DNA of 26,095 bases from a virus (IMGVR_UViG_3300037826_000130:1-26095), one strand, 5' to 3'; positions 15,769 to 22,492 are shown, numbered from the stretch's first letter. Numbers and translations: made by a program. The notes: generated by a model not told the origin, from the sequence alone.

Positions 15769-16312
15769 TCGCTATCTTGTCCCATGTTTCAGGAGCCAAT
15801 TGGCCAGGCACAACCAGCACTCCCCCGGAGATTTCACCGGAATGTTCATGTTTTTCTGTAAAGAGCTTCAAGTGCTTGCCCAAGAGCTCGAGAGCGCCCT
15901 TCTTGTCCCATGACTTGATCTTGTGAATGTATTCAACCTCGCCATCGCCGAGGGCCCTGGTCACGACCTCAATGGAAGCCATGGCAGCCGCGGTGTCATC
16001 GTCCCACTCTTCCGGTCTCCTGAGGCGGCCGTTTTCATCGAAGGCTTTCCGAAGGTCCGAGAATCCTATCCGAGCGAGCTCTTTGAGCACTTTATCTGCC
16101 GTTATCTGGGTCCGCTCCTGTTGCGCGGCAAGAGCACTTTCCACAGCATCCTGGATATTAGCCTTCGTTAGCAGCCTTGATGCGTTCACACGGGCAGTTT
16201 CGTCCTTCTTGCAGGTCTTGTAAGCCGCCTTGTAAGCCCGGGTGCCATTCCGGTCGATCAAGTATTCATCCACGAAAATCTGCTGATTTCGGGTGAGCTT
16301 TTTCTTTGCCAT
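15746..16312 (-). CDS. terS: Terminase small subunit
   Basis: I chose the ATG at 16312 (MAKKKLTRNQQIF), with GGAG upstream, over a codon 24 nt further; the product is 188 residues. The N-terminal domain has the small-terminase HTH pattern (LTRNQQIFVDEYLIDRNGTR, then AAYKTCKKDETARVNASRLL), followed by an oligomerisation helix region (VESALAAQQERTQITADKVL) and a C-terminal domain that contacts the large subunit (KKGALELLGKHLKLFTEKHE). Small terminases bind pac or cos DNA and regulate the large subunit. A pac or cos site was not identified. It overlaps terL by 23 nt. Confidence 0.9.
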   Translation of the reverse strand: MAKKKLTRNQQIFVDEYLIDRNGTRAYKAAYKTCKKDETARVNASRLLTKANIQDAVESALAAQQERTQITADKVLKELARIGFSDLRKAFDENGRLRRPEEWDDDTAAAMASIEVVTRALGDGEVEYIHKIKSWDKKGALELLGKHLKLFTEKHEHSGEISGGVLVVPGQLAPETWDKIASGSGDKD

Positions 16313-16326
16313 CGTTTCTTTTCTCC

Positions 16327-16749
16327 TCAGCACCAAGCGATCACAATCGCATCCCTGGCATGCTCATTCGTCCGCCCGGTCCACCCGGTGAGCTGCTCGA
16401 TCTGTTTTGCGGAAAGCTTTGTGCCATTGCGGACCGGATTCGTGAAAACCGCAAGAAGTCCGAGGCCATTACAAAACCAGAAGATCATTTCCGCTTTTGC
16501 GCGGTTCTCGCCGACATCGACAGCAATCTTCCGCATGGCGGCTGCAGATTGCCCTGGTCGATCATGTACGTGCTTGTTTGGCGGCCGCTCGATCCTGGCT
16601 TGATCAATGCTGTATTCCTCGGAAAGCCTCCGGATCTTTTCCGTCAACGGCTCTATGCCCTTCTCGCTGCCAGCTGCAATGATTCTGTGGTACATTCCGT
16701 GCTCACAAAGAGCCCATCCCCTATCCGGATCAATCCCGAGCACGATCAC
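16327..16749 (-). CDS. RuvC-like Holliday junction resolvase
   Basis: I chose the GTG at 16749, which has GGAGG five bases upstream, giving 140 residues. The RNase H-like core has the RuvC pattern: VLGIDPDRG (D7), the IERP motif (E54) and a terminal HARDAIVIAW (D133). The last region (NGTKLSAKQIEQLTGWTGRTNEHARDA) matches phage and bacterial RuvC relatives. Encoded next to the terminase, it most likely resolves branched replication intermediates so that packaging motors are not blocked. In the first motif the usual glycine after DP is Asp (D9). The gene starts one base after the stop of the loader-like gene. Confidence 0.85.
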   Translation of the reverse strand: MIVLGIDPDRGWALCEHGMYHRIIAAGSEKGIEPLTEKIRRLSEEYSIDQARIERPPNKHVHDRPGQSAAAMRKIAVDVGENRAKAEMIFWFCNGLGLLAVFTNPVRNGTKLSAKQIEQLTGWTGRTNEHARDAIVIAWC

Positions 16750-16750
16750 A

Positions 16751-17266
16751 TCAACCTCCAATCCCGCAAGCCAACTGCTTCACCTTCTCCCCTGCTTCTA
16801 TCTGCCTGTCAGCAGGGATGGCATCCGGCCGCTTTGCATAGCTCTGGTAGGCTTCGATGAATTCTTTCCTCCACCAGACAACCTCAGCTTCTTTCAGGCT
16901 TGCCGCCCAGGACTTGTATGGCCACCTGTTCTGCATCAGGTAGGCAGTTACCGGATCATCAAACTCCGGTTCTGCCCTGGCGCCGTTTTTTCGCAGAAAG
17001 TCGAGCACGATATCGGATTGCCTCTGAGCCTTGTCTTTTGCGTCGCCGTGTATGTGCTCGATAAATTCTGCATATGTCGGCATCTTGGAAATTTTTCTCG
17101 TGCGCAGTATGCGGCCGGCAGCTTTCCTGATCTGATCGATGTTGATGCCATCCTCGGCAAAAGCCTTGCACCAGATGTTGATCGTATGCTTATCGATTGT
17201 GTCTCCGAAGTTTCCGGCCAAACCGAAAAGGATCGATGCGAGTTGGTTTCTATCTTCCCCGGTCAT
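16751..17266 (-). CDS. Putative phage replication protein, helicase-loader-like
   Basis: This 171-residue protein starts at ATG 17266, overlapping the initiator gene by 4 nt. The N-terminal half is helical (DRNQLASILFGLAGNFG, KHTINIWCKAFAEDGINIDQ) and includes KMPTYAEFIEHIHG; 'MPt.aeF...i.g' is common in small phage replication proteins such as G39P-type helicase loader/inhibitors. The C-terminal part is basic and aromatic (DPVTAYLMQNRWPYKSW, WWRKEFIEAYQSYAKRP). No Walker motif is present, so it is not a DnaC-type ATPase. Position directly after the initiator supports a replication role, but the specific activity is inferred. Confidence 0.5.
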   Translation of the reverse strand: MTGEDRNQLASILFGLAGNFGDTIDKHTINIWCKAFAEDGINIDQIRKAAGRILRTRKISKMPTYAEFIEHIHGDAKDKAQRQSDIVLDFLRKNGARAEPEFDDPVTAYLMQNRWPYKSWAASLKEAEVVWWRKEFIEAYQSYAKRPDAIPADRQIEAGEKVKQLACGIGG

Positions 17267-18141
17267 GCTGTCGCTCCTTCGTTCACGAATTCATGTAACA
17301 CCTGCAGGTTGTGCCGCTGCTTTGGAGTCAGGTGGGGGCCGTCGCGCTTCTGGTTATTCATTTGAGTTGTGATCTTGTTCGCGTGCTTTCTCAGGTTGAC
17401 ACCTGACAGAATCACGCTTGACCAGAAATTGTCTTCAACCGCCCAGGTGATGATCTCCCCTATACGCTCAGGCTCTCGCTTATCGATTCGGATCATGCGG
17501 TCGATCTCAAGCTTCCAGCCGTGAAAGGCTCCGTTTTTCGGTGGAGTGAATTCCGGATTGTTTTCTTTGATCCTGTCGAGAAGGTACGAAGCCAGCTTTT
17601 CAGCCTGTGACCATGTGAGGGGATCGACCGGCTTGAATTCTTCTTGTTCCGGTTTGAAGTCTGGGGGAGGGTTGTCCGAGCCGGGAGGCGAGGTATTATT
17701 TTCTGTTTCTGTTTCTGTTTCTGTTTCTGTTTCTGTTTCGTCGATGGGAATTTCCGAATCCTCGCGAGTCTTTCGCGAGTCTTTCGCGAGTCTTTCGAGA
17801 ATGTCTCCCGGGGGGTCCGGATTTGTTGACCTTGACGGCTTGTCAACTTTTTGATGTTTTTGAAAATTTACAATGTAATAGAACCGCTCTCCATGATGGT
17901 CGTATGGGATGATTGCACCAAGTTTATGCAAGCTCGACAACCACCTCTCGATATCGGCCCGTGTCAAATCTTCGTCATATGGAAAAATATTACTCTTCAG
18001 CCAGAGAGGGTTTCCCTTCACTCGCCCGAAATCGTCGGAACATTTCCACAGCCCCACGAAAAAGAGGCGACAGTCTCGCGAGACACTCGCGAGCTTCTCG
18101 TCATCAAAAAATTCAGGCTTTATCATTCGGCTACGTGCCAT
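17263..18141 (-). CDS. Phage replication initiator (O-like)
   Basis: I chose the ATG at 18141 (MARSRMIKPEFFDDEKLASV), preceded by AGGAGCGAC, over an upstream in-frame codon; the product is 292 residues. The N-terminal 100 residues are a winged-helix DNA-binding domain of the phage initiator type (RLFFVGLWKCSDDFGRVKGN, then PYDEDLTRADIERWLSSLHK and RFYYIVNFQKHQKV). Residues 110-155 form a disordered acidic linker with ETETET repeats. The C-terminal part is a DnaD/O-like domain (WSQAEKLASYLLDRIKENNP, then ITWAVEDNFWSSVILSG). Such proteins bind iterons inside their own gene and recruit the helicase loader; the repeats described separately support this. Confidence 0.8.
   Translation of the reverse strand: MARSRMIKPEFFDDEKLASVSRDCRLFFVGLWKCSDDFGRVKGNPLWLKSNIFPYDEDLTRADIERWLSSLHKLGAIIPYDHHGERFYYIVNFQKHQKVDKPSRSTNPDPPGDILERLAKDSRKTREDSEIPIDETETETETETETENNTSPPGSDNPPPDFKPEQEEFKPVDPLTWSQAEKLASYLLDRIKENNPEFTPPKNGAFHGWKLEIDRMIRIDKREPERIGEIITWAVEDNFWSSVILSGVNLRKHANKITTQMNNQKRDGPHLTPKQRHNLQVLHEFVNEGATA
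17700..17735. repeat. Six tandem TTTCTG hexamers
   Basis: The plus strand has six perfect TTTCTG copies; on the minus strand they encode (Glu-Thr)6 in the linker of the initiator. The hexamer keeps the reading frame, so copy number can change without frameshift. The tract is fully pyrimidine on one strand except for G, and lies close to the iteron-like boxes. It could be a flexible linker, an expansion-prone tract, or part of the origin. Confidence 0.85.
17761..17793. repeat. Iteron-like array, cluster 1 (three boxes, 11-bp period)
   Basis: CTCGCGAGTCT (17761), TTCGCGAGTCT (17772) and TTCGCGAGTCT (17783) are three tandem 11-bp units with an 8-bp palindromic core, followed by a partial fourth. 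Eleven bases do not fit codons, so the initiator reads the three copies in different frames; this suggests the DNA itself is selected. Directly repeated boxes inside an initiator gene are the classic lambda-type origin arrangement. Confidence 0.65.
17825..17880. other. AT-rich segment with inverted repeat, candidate unwinding element
   Basis: GTTGAC at 17825-17830 and GTCAAC at 17842-17847 form a perfect 6-bp inverted repeat, followed by a strongly AT-rich stretch (TTTTTGATGTTTTTGAAAAT and on). It lies between the two clusters of CTCGCGAG-type boxes. In lambda-type origins an AT-rich region next to the iterons is where strands open, so this is the best local candidate. The role is inference. 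Confidence 0.4.
18075..18093. repeat. Iteron-like boxes, cluster 2 (two boxes, 11-bp period)
   Basis: CTCGCGAG occurs at 18075-18082 and again at 18086-18093, so the period is again exactly 11 bp, as in cluster 1 about 290 bp away. These lie near the start of the initiator gene (codons for LASVSRD). The shared core and identical period make chance less likely. Confidence 0.55.
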
Positions 18142-18148
18142 GTCGCTC

Positions 18149-18385
18149 CTATAAAACCATGCTTCCAAGCCACAGCCCGGACAATGCCCCGGCCATGGCC
18201 CCGGATGAATATACAAACCGCTCCGGCCATCCGCCGAAAGCAGCACTTTTGACGTTCATCGTCCAAACAAACGAGATCGCAAAACCACCGACCGCCACGC
18301 CCGGCCAGAATTCTCGCGCGATGAAGTATGTTTGGGCGGAGACAAGAAAAACCTGGAGCCAGCCTCGGAGAAACAGCGATTTCAT
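18149..18385 (-). CDS. Small membrane protein
   Basis: This 78-residue protein starts at the ATG at 18385, overlapping the helicase-methyltransferase stop as ATGA, and its stop sits beside the Shine-Dalgarno of the initiator gene. It has two to three hydrophobic segments (LFLRGWLQVFLVSAQTYFI, WPGVAVGGFAISFVWTM, AMAGALSGLWLGSMVL) and few charges. Similar small, multi-span proteins with an FLVSAxTY.IA start are common in phage early operons; their role is not established. It is not holin-like by context, since no lysin is nearby. Confidence 0.65.
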   Translation of the reverse strand: MKSLFLRGWLQVFLVSAQTYFIAREFWPGVAVGGFAISFVWTMNVKSAAFGGWPERFVYSSGAMAGALSGLWLGSMVL

Positions 18386-20877
18386 GCCGCCACCTCTTCT
18401 TTCTCCAGGTCAAACAACGTCGGCGCCGTCAGGTCCTGCTCCTGGATCTTCAAATACCTGACGCCATCTGCGAAATAATCCGGATTCAGCTCAACCCCTC
18501 GTCCTTTCCTCCCGAGCTTCACCGCCCGGAGCGGAACCGTCATGAGCCCACCGAACGGATCAAAAACGAGATCACCCTCGTTCGAGTACCGGGTGATGAT
18601 GCGGTCCACGATATCGAGCTGCAGGGGGCAGATGTGATTGTTAAGACGCTTTTTTGTCTGCTCGCTGTTGAGCGTGCGCATGCGGTTGACATCGGTCCAG
18701 ACGTCGGGGTGATTAGAGACCGGAGCCAGACTCATGAATGTTGCGGGCAGCGCCCCCTTTGCGTCCAGCTTCTCTCCAAGCTCAACGTGAAGCCCGTAAT
18801 CATAGATGTGCTCCGCATCGTATTTCCGGAAAGCACGATACAGCGTTTCAGCCGAATAGCATGCCATTTCATCCGCGGATAAAAGTCTATCACCGGAGCT
18901 CCGCCAAAAAGCATGGGCGTCAACCTGCCACCTGGCCCGGGTGTACTCGGCCTTGTCTTTGGATACCGGCTCATCGGCGTAGCCCTTAGAGCGGTCCGTC
19001 TGCGGCTTTCGCATGAGCACGATATATTCCGGAGATCCAACCCCCATCTTTGTGCCGTCCTTGCACTGCTCGGACCAGCCAAGCCGATACGTCTGGTTGT
19101 TTTCACGGACGACATCGGTAACCACCGTGATTAAGCCCATGTAATCAAACCCGTGCTTCATGCAGTGGAATATGCACTCGGCATGGAAGGGGGAAACGGT
19201 GGGCGCTCCTTTTCCGGTCACGTTGCCGAACAAGATGCGATCTTTCACATGGCAGGCATAGATCCGGCCGGGCTTTAAAATCCGGTGCAGGTGGGGGGTT
19301 AAGAAGTCCATCTGTTCCCAGAAATGAGCGCTATCGTCCGTGTGGCCGAAGTCGTTGTAGGATGGCGTGTACTCGTAATGGTTTGAAAATGGGATCGAGG
19401 TATGGATCAAGCCGACAGAATTATCTTCCATCGTTTCACATTCAAGCACACAATCGTTATTCGCAACCGTCCAACCCTCGCCGGATTCTTCAACGCGCTC
19501 AATGCCTATCGACCTTCGAAGCTCGCCCTCTCTTTCGATGTGAGAAAGCCCATATTGCTTAATAAGCTCCGTCATTCTTGCGACCATCTTCTCGTGAGCC
19601 GCCCACTTCTCTTTCAGGATTTCCAAAATGCGGCGCTCAGAGTCGGTATAGATCAGGTGGATGTGGCACTCTTTGTCTTGCAGAAAACGGTAGATGCGGT
19701 GAACGGACTGGATGAAATCGTTGAACTTGAATCCGATGCCGAGGAAGATAGCCTTGTGGCAATGACGCTGGAAGTTGCACCCGGATCCGGAAAGGACAGG
19801 CTTTGTGGCAAGGTACTGAAACTTGCCGTTTGAAAAATCAATTATGCGCTGTTCTCGGGTGTCAAGGTCCTGGCTGCCGTATACCTCGCACGCATGCGGA
19901 ATGGCTTTTTTGATAGCATGCCGCTCCGCTTCCTGGTCGTGCCAGAGCAGGTAGTGACTGTCCGGGTCCGCTTGCAGGATTTCCATTGCCTTTTCGATTC
20001 TGGCGGCTATACTTTCCCGCTTCTCCTTCGCCGCCACCTGCAAGCTCGCCGAAGCATCGTTGAAAAGCCCCATCTGGCCATCACGGTCGGGATGAAAGCC
20101 GGTTTCAGACTTCACCTCGTGATAATGAACGTGGAGCTCGGGGAGGAGGTATCCATCATCCGAATAGCCAAGGTCGGACGGCTTCTGCAGGAAAATCGCC
20201 CAGCTGGACACCCAGAGCCAAAACTCGAGCTCTTTGTGTTTGTACAATGTCAAATTGTTCGCCTTCTGGCTGTCCCGCTGAAAAAACCGGGTCAGGGCCT
20301 GGCCGGTATCCATAATGCCGAGAAAACCGGCGTAATGAATCAGTTCTTTATATCGATTCGGCGAAGGCGTTGCCGTAGCCACGAACCGATATTTGACCGA
20401 CTCAAAAAGCGTCAAAAACTCCTGGTACGTCTTCGATCCAAATGACCTGAGCACGGACGCTTCATCGAGCGAAACCGCGTTGAACTCGTTAGGGTCGAGC
20501 CGGCCGTCACGGACCGATTCGTAATTCGTGATGTAGAGGCCGTCACCGGCAATCTCTTCGGTGCGGCGGATGAAGGCCAAGCAGATTTTGAGCTTTTCGG
20601 CATCGGCCCTGAACTCCTGGCGAACACCGAGCGGCATAATGATAAGCTGCCGACCACCTTCACGGGCGCCTATCAGCCTCATCACCTCCAGCTGCATGAA
20701 GGATTTTCCGAGGCCGAACGCCGCAAATATCGCCCTGCGCCCACCGAGGACCGCCCACTGCACTATGTCTTTCTGGTGGGGGAACAAGATCGGGTTGATC
20801 AGGTCCTGTTCGACATGGAAGCCCGTTCGAGTGTCGAGCTTGATTTTTGCTTCGAGGAACTGCTGGTAGGTGCTCAT
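18382..20877 (-). CDS. SNF2-like helicase fused to a DNA methyltransferase
   Basis: This 831-residue protein starts at ATG 20877, overlapping the preceding gene by 4 nt. The N-terminal half is a superfamily 2 ATPase: Walker A-like GLGKS (55-59), LDEAS (137-141) as the DEAH-type motif, TATPSPNRY (168-176), and QSVHRIYRFLQ (390-400) as motif VI. The C-terminal half is a permuted methyltransferase: TSIPF (493-497) in the place of the usual (S/D)PP(Y/F) motif IV, then FDPFGG (772-777) followed by GRKGRGVELNP as motif I and the E of the SAM pocket. Motif I normally continues G.GTT and here reads GLMT, and motif IV has Ile for Pro, so activity may differ. Fused enzymes of this kind may protect phage DNA or couple modification to translocation. 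Confidence 0.85.
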   Translation of the reverse strand: MSTYQQFLEAKIKLDTRTGFHVEQDLINPILFPHQKDIVQWAVLGGRRAIFAAFGLGKSFMQLEVMRLIGAREGGRQLIIMPLGVRQEFRADAEKLKICLAFIRRTEEIAGDGLYITNYESVRDGRLDPNEFNAVSLDEASVLRSFGSKTYQEFLTLFESVKYRFVATATPSPNRYKELIHYAGFLGIMDTGQALTRFFQRDSQKANNLTLYKHKELEFWLWVSSWAIFLQKPSDLGYSDDGYLLPELHVHYHEVKSETGFHPDRDGQMGLFNDASASLQVAAKEKRESIAARIEKAMEILQADPDSHYLLWHDQEAERHAIKKAIPHACEVYGSQDLDTREQRIIDFSNGKFQYLATKPVLSGSGCNFQRHCHKAIFLGIGFKFNDFIQSVHRIYRFLQDKECHIHLIYTDSERRILEILKEKWAAHEKMVARMTELIKQYGLSHIEREGELRRSIGIERVEESGEGWTVANNDCVLECETMEDNSVGLIHTSIPFSNHYEYTPSYNDFGHTDDSAHFWEQMDFLTPHLHRILKPGRIYACHVKDRILFGNVTGKGAPTVSPFHAECIFHCMKHGFDYMGLITVVTDVVRENNQTYRLGWSEQCKDGTKMGVGSPEYIVLMRKPQTDRSKGYADEPVSKDKAEYTRARWQVDAHAFWRSSGDRLLSADEMACYSAETLYRAFRKYDAEHIYDYGLHVELGEKLDAKGALPATFMSLAPVSNHPDVWTDVNRMRTLNSEQTKKRLNNHICPLQLDIVDRIITRYSNEGDLVFDPFGGLMTVPLRAVKLGRKGRGVELNPDYFADGVRYLKIQEQDLTAPTLFDLEKEEVAA

Positions 20878-21686
20878 ATCGCCACCTCCGCAACCAGCAC
20901 ACCGTCAACTTCGCGCACCGGCCACGGCCCCTTGCTGACCGAATACCCTTTCCGGTCCAGAGCCACACTGATGCCGTACCCGCTGCCCCTGTCTTTCTGC
21001 AGCCGGTACTGGCCGGTCATGCCCTTATGGCCAACGAACGCGATCTGGACCGACCCGCCGCCATTTTTTACATACACATCGATCGTTTCACACACGCTCA
21101 GGATCTGCTCGAACTGCCGGCTTGCTTCCGCGTTGAACGCTATGGAGTGCTTTTGGAAATGAACGGAGGGCACGGCGGAACCGCGAGAATTGTTCTTGAT
21201 GAGAGTGAATTCTGACAAGTCGAGATCGGCTTTTTCGACACCTGTGAGGCCGGGCGCCTGGCGGGGAGGAAGGGCGGGGGTGTGTCTTGGTTTTTCCGGT
21301 TTTTCGACAGCCGGAAAGTCACTTGCATCAACGCTTTCCGCCGTTTCTTTGCAATCCGGCCGCTTTTTATTCCACTTTTTATTCCACGGCTCCCCTTCGC
21401 ATTCAATGCAGGTCAGGGCGAAGTGTTTTCGCTTTTTGAAAAATTCCGGAGTGAGCGGTTTTTCATTCTGGCAGACGTTGCACTTCCGAAGAGGGGCAGC
21501 CTCCAGCTCGGCCTTCGTCTGTTTTTTCGCCTCGCTTGAACCCGCAGTGGCCGTGTACAGCCCATACTCCTTCCGAAGCGGACAATCATCCGCACAACCC
21601 TTTGTTCCAGCCGCGACGTTATCCTCGCATTCTTCAGCGGAAACCCGGCGCTTTAATCCGGCACAATAAAACATTCTATTTTTCAT
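20874..21686 (-). CDS. Zinc-ribbon protein of unknown function
   Basis: I chose the ATG at 21686 (MKNRMFYCAGLKRRVSAEEC) with GGAGG upstream; an upstream in-frame TTG runs through the terminator and has no ribosome site. The product has 270 residues. Two Cys clusters are visible: C8, C20, C31, C35, then CNVC (69-72) and CIEC (93-96), spaced as a zinc ribbon like that next to HNH domains, but no HNH is seen. A Pro-rich linker near 130-150 leads to a C-terminal beta domain (IDVYVKNGGGSVQIAFVG, GQYRLQKDRGSGYGISVAL). It ends overlapping the helicase-methyltransferase start, so the two are translationally coupled and may act together. The family is not recognised. Confidence 0.75.
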   Translation of the reverse strand: MKNRMFYCAGLKRRVSAEECEDNVAAGTKGCADDCPLRKEYGLYTATAGSSEAKKQTKAELEAAPLRKCNVCQNEKPLTPEFFKKRKHFALTCIECEGEPWNKKWNKKRPDCKETAESVDASDFPAVEKPEKPRHTPALPPRQAPGLTGVEKADLDLSEFTLIKNNSRGSAVPSVHFQKHSIAFNAEASRQFEQILSVCETIDVYVKNGGGSVQIAFVGHKGMTGQYRLQKDRGSGYGISVALDRKGYSVSKGPWPVREVDGVLVAEVAI

Positions 21687-21692
21687 GGCTTT

Positions 21693-21707
21693 CCTCCAGG
21701 AAGGAGG
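21693..21707 (-). promoter_or_regulatory. Shine-Dalgarno-hiding hairpin
   Basis: The minus strand reads CCTCC TTCCT GGAGG, a perfect 5-bp stem with a 5-nt loop. The GGAGG arm is the ribosome binding site of the zinc-ribbon gene (ATG at 21686). While paired, it would lower initiation. Confidence 0.6.
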
Positions 21708-21708
21708 G

Positions 21709-21865
21709 ATAAGCAAGCGCCGGGCAGGACATAAAAAAAGCCCGAAATCCGCGATTGGTGCGGACTCCGGGCTTTCCAGGAGGAAGACGCAGAAAAAGGG
21801 TTTGACCTGTGCAGTCAATCCCTGATCTGAAATTTACTTCGTATGTCCTGCCCAACGTTGCTTAT
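21709..21865. repeat. Long imperfect inverted repeat around the terminator
   Basis: ATAAGCAA and GGGCAGGACATA at 21709-21733 recur as the reverse complement at 21842-21865, with five and four unmatched bases between blocks. The repeat encloses 108 bp that contain the terminator and a TTGAC/GTCAA dyad (21802-21818). It could be the base of a leader fold or the ends of a tiny mobile element. No flanking target duplication is visible. Confidence 0.75.
21733..21774 (-). terminator. Intrinsic terminator inside the leader
   Basis: On the minus strand, 21774-21760 pairs with 21752-21738 (AGCCCG and GTCCGC blocks with a short mismatch, loop of about 7), followed by seven T (21739-21733). It is a complete Rho-independent terminator 47 nt upstream of the zinc-ribbon start, so this gene can be expressed only by read-through from the promoter at about 21940. 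Confidence 0.85.
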
Positions 21866-21927
21866 TCCCCGCGTTGGGCTTCGGGGAAGGGTTGAGAGCC
21901 AAGGGCTCTCCGGGTGTGGGTGCCTTT

Positions 21928-21957
21928 ACCCTAAAAGATCGATTCCACGACTGTCAA
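21928..21957 (-). promoter_or_regulatory. Sigma70-type promoter
   Basis: The minus strand has a consensus -35 TTGACA (21957-21952) and, after 18 bp, TAGGGT (21933-21928), which keeps the key T, A and final T of a -10 box. An AT-rich stretch (GAAAAATTTCC) lies just upstream of the -35. Transcription would start near 21921 and enter the structured leader. It is the best promoter found in the window. Confidence 0.65.
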
Positions 21958-22050
21958 GGGAAATTTTTCGTTAAGACTTTCGCAGAAAGGGCTTTTACGA
22001 TGCCACCAATACTTCCGAAACCTTGTCAGTGCCGCTATTACCTTTCCCAT
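21931..22050 (-). CDS. Possible 39-residue peptide
   Basis: A minus-strand frame from ATG 22050 to TAG 21931 has a good ribosome site (AAAGGGGGTGTT) directly in front and lies 25 nt after the stop of the HTH-HhH gene. The product is basic and aromatic (MGKVIAALTRFRKYWWHRK) and then acidic. Against it: its 3' end contains the -35 and -10 of the promoter, and it has no recognised family. Confidence 0.4.
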   Translation of the reverse strand: MGKVIAALTRFRKYWWHRKSPFCESLNEKFPLTVVESIF

Positions 22051-22075
22051 AACACCCCCTTTTTCCCGTTTTCGT

Positions 22076-22492
22076 TTAATTCAACCACCTCTTCCCATAC
22101 ATCTCAGCCTTTATCTGCTCCACATCAATAGCCTCATAGCCGGCCTCGATAAGGCCCTGGACGAAGTCTTTCAAGCGCTTGTTCCCTATCCCAGGGAACA
22201 GCATCACCTTTTTCACCACTTCAGGCGCCCGCAGCTTCTCCGGATCTTCAAGGATCTCCTCGCCAAAATTCACAGAGGCTGCTTTCAAGATTTTCTTTGA
22301 GATATACTCGACGATGGGGTAATGGAAGGATAGTTCTCTTAATCGGCACTCCTGCACATAGATTATGCGCACCGTTTGATAGTCCATTCCCATCTCGCGG
22401 GCTATCGCAGCGAAGCTCTTGCCCTGGGACCTGAGCTTGTAGATGGTTTCGGCTTGGCGCCTGGTTTGTTCGGATTGATGAGGTGGTGGCAT
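22076..22492 (-). CDS. DNA-binding protein: HTH plus alpha-CTD-like helix-hairpin-helix
   Basis: This 138-residue protein starts at ATG 22492 with GGAAGG seven bases upstream. Residues 12-48 form a helix-turn-helix (AETIYKLRSQGKSFAAIARE, then MGMDYQTVRIIYVQECR) like resolvase or sigma-type recognition domains. After a helical middle, residues 83-125 resemble the RNA polymerase alpha C-terminal domain or another helix-hairpin-helix: EKLRAPEVVKKVMLFPGIG, KRLKDFVQGLIEAGYEAI. The combination of a specific HTH with an alpha-CTD-like or HhH module is unusual. It is a candidate early regulator of the promoter just downstream. Family not recognised. Confidence 0.65.
   Translation of the reverse strand: MPPPHQSEQTRRQAETIYKLRSQGKSFAAIAREMGMDYQTVRIIYVQECRLRELSFHYPIVEYISKKILKAASVNFGEEILEDPEKLRAPEVVKKVMLFPGIGNKRLKDFVQGLIEAGYEAIDVEQIKAEMYGKRWLN

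Larger units (their letters stand above)
21687..21927 (-). promoter_or_regulatory. Long structured leader of the zinc-ribbon/helicase-methyltransferase operon
   Basis: About 240 nt of RNA lie between the promoter and the ATG at 21686. Reading the minus strand from 5', it has a GAGAGCC/GGCTCTC hairpin (21910-21894), then two alternatives: CCCCG/CGGGG (21886-21882 with 21871-21867) and GCCCAACG/CGTTGGGC (21879-21872 with 21857-21850). The second excludes a long stem in which 21865-21842 pairs with 21733-21709 (8 + 12 perfect pairs around a small internal loop). Inside the long stem is a full terminator, and directly before the ATG is a CCTCC/GGAGG stem that hides the Shine-Dalgarno sequence. 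Mutually exclusive folds with terminator and SD control suggest a cis-regulatory RNA. Confidence 0.6.

Noticed and set aside
17690-17800. Short tandem repeats considered as a CRISPR array
   Set aside because: Units are 6 and 11 bp with no unique spacers, and they lie inside a coding gene; no cas gene is present.
21687-21818. Extended N-terminus for the zinc-ribbon protein from a TTG at 21818
   Set aside because: The added 44 codons run through the intrinsic terminator and its T-run, have no spaced ribosome site, and a better ATG with GGAGG exists at 21686.
21709-21865. Miniature transposable element with inverted ends
   Set aside because: The inverted repeat fits an RNA stem around a terminator better; no target-site duplication and no second copy were noticed in the window.
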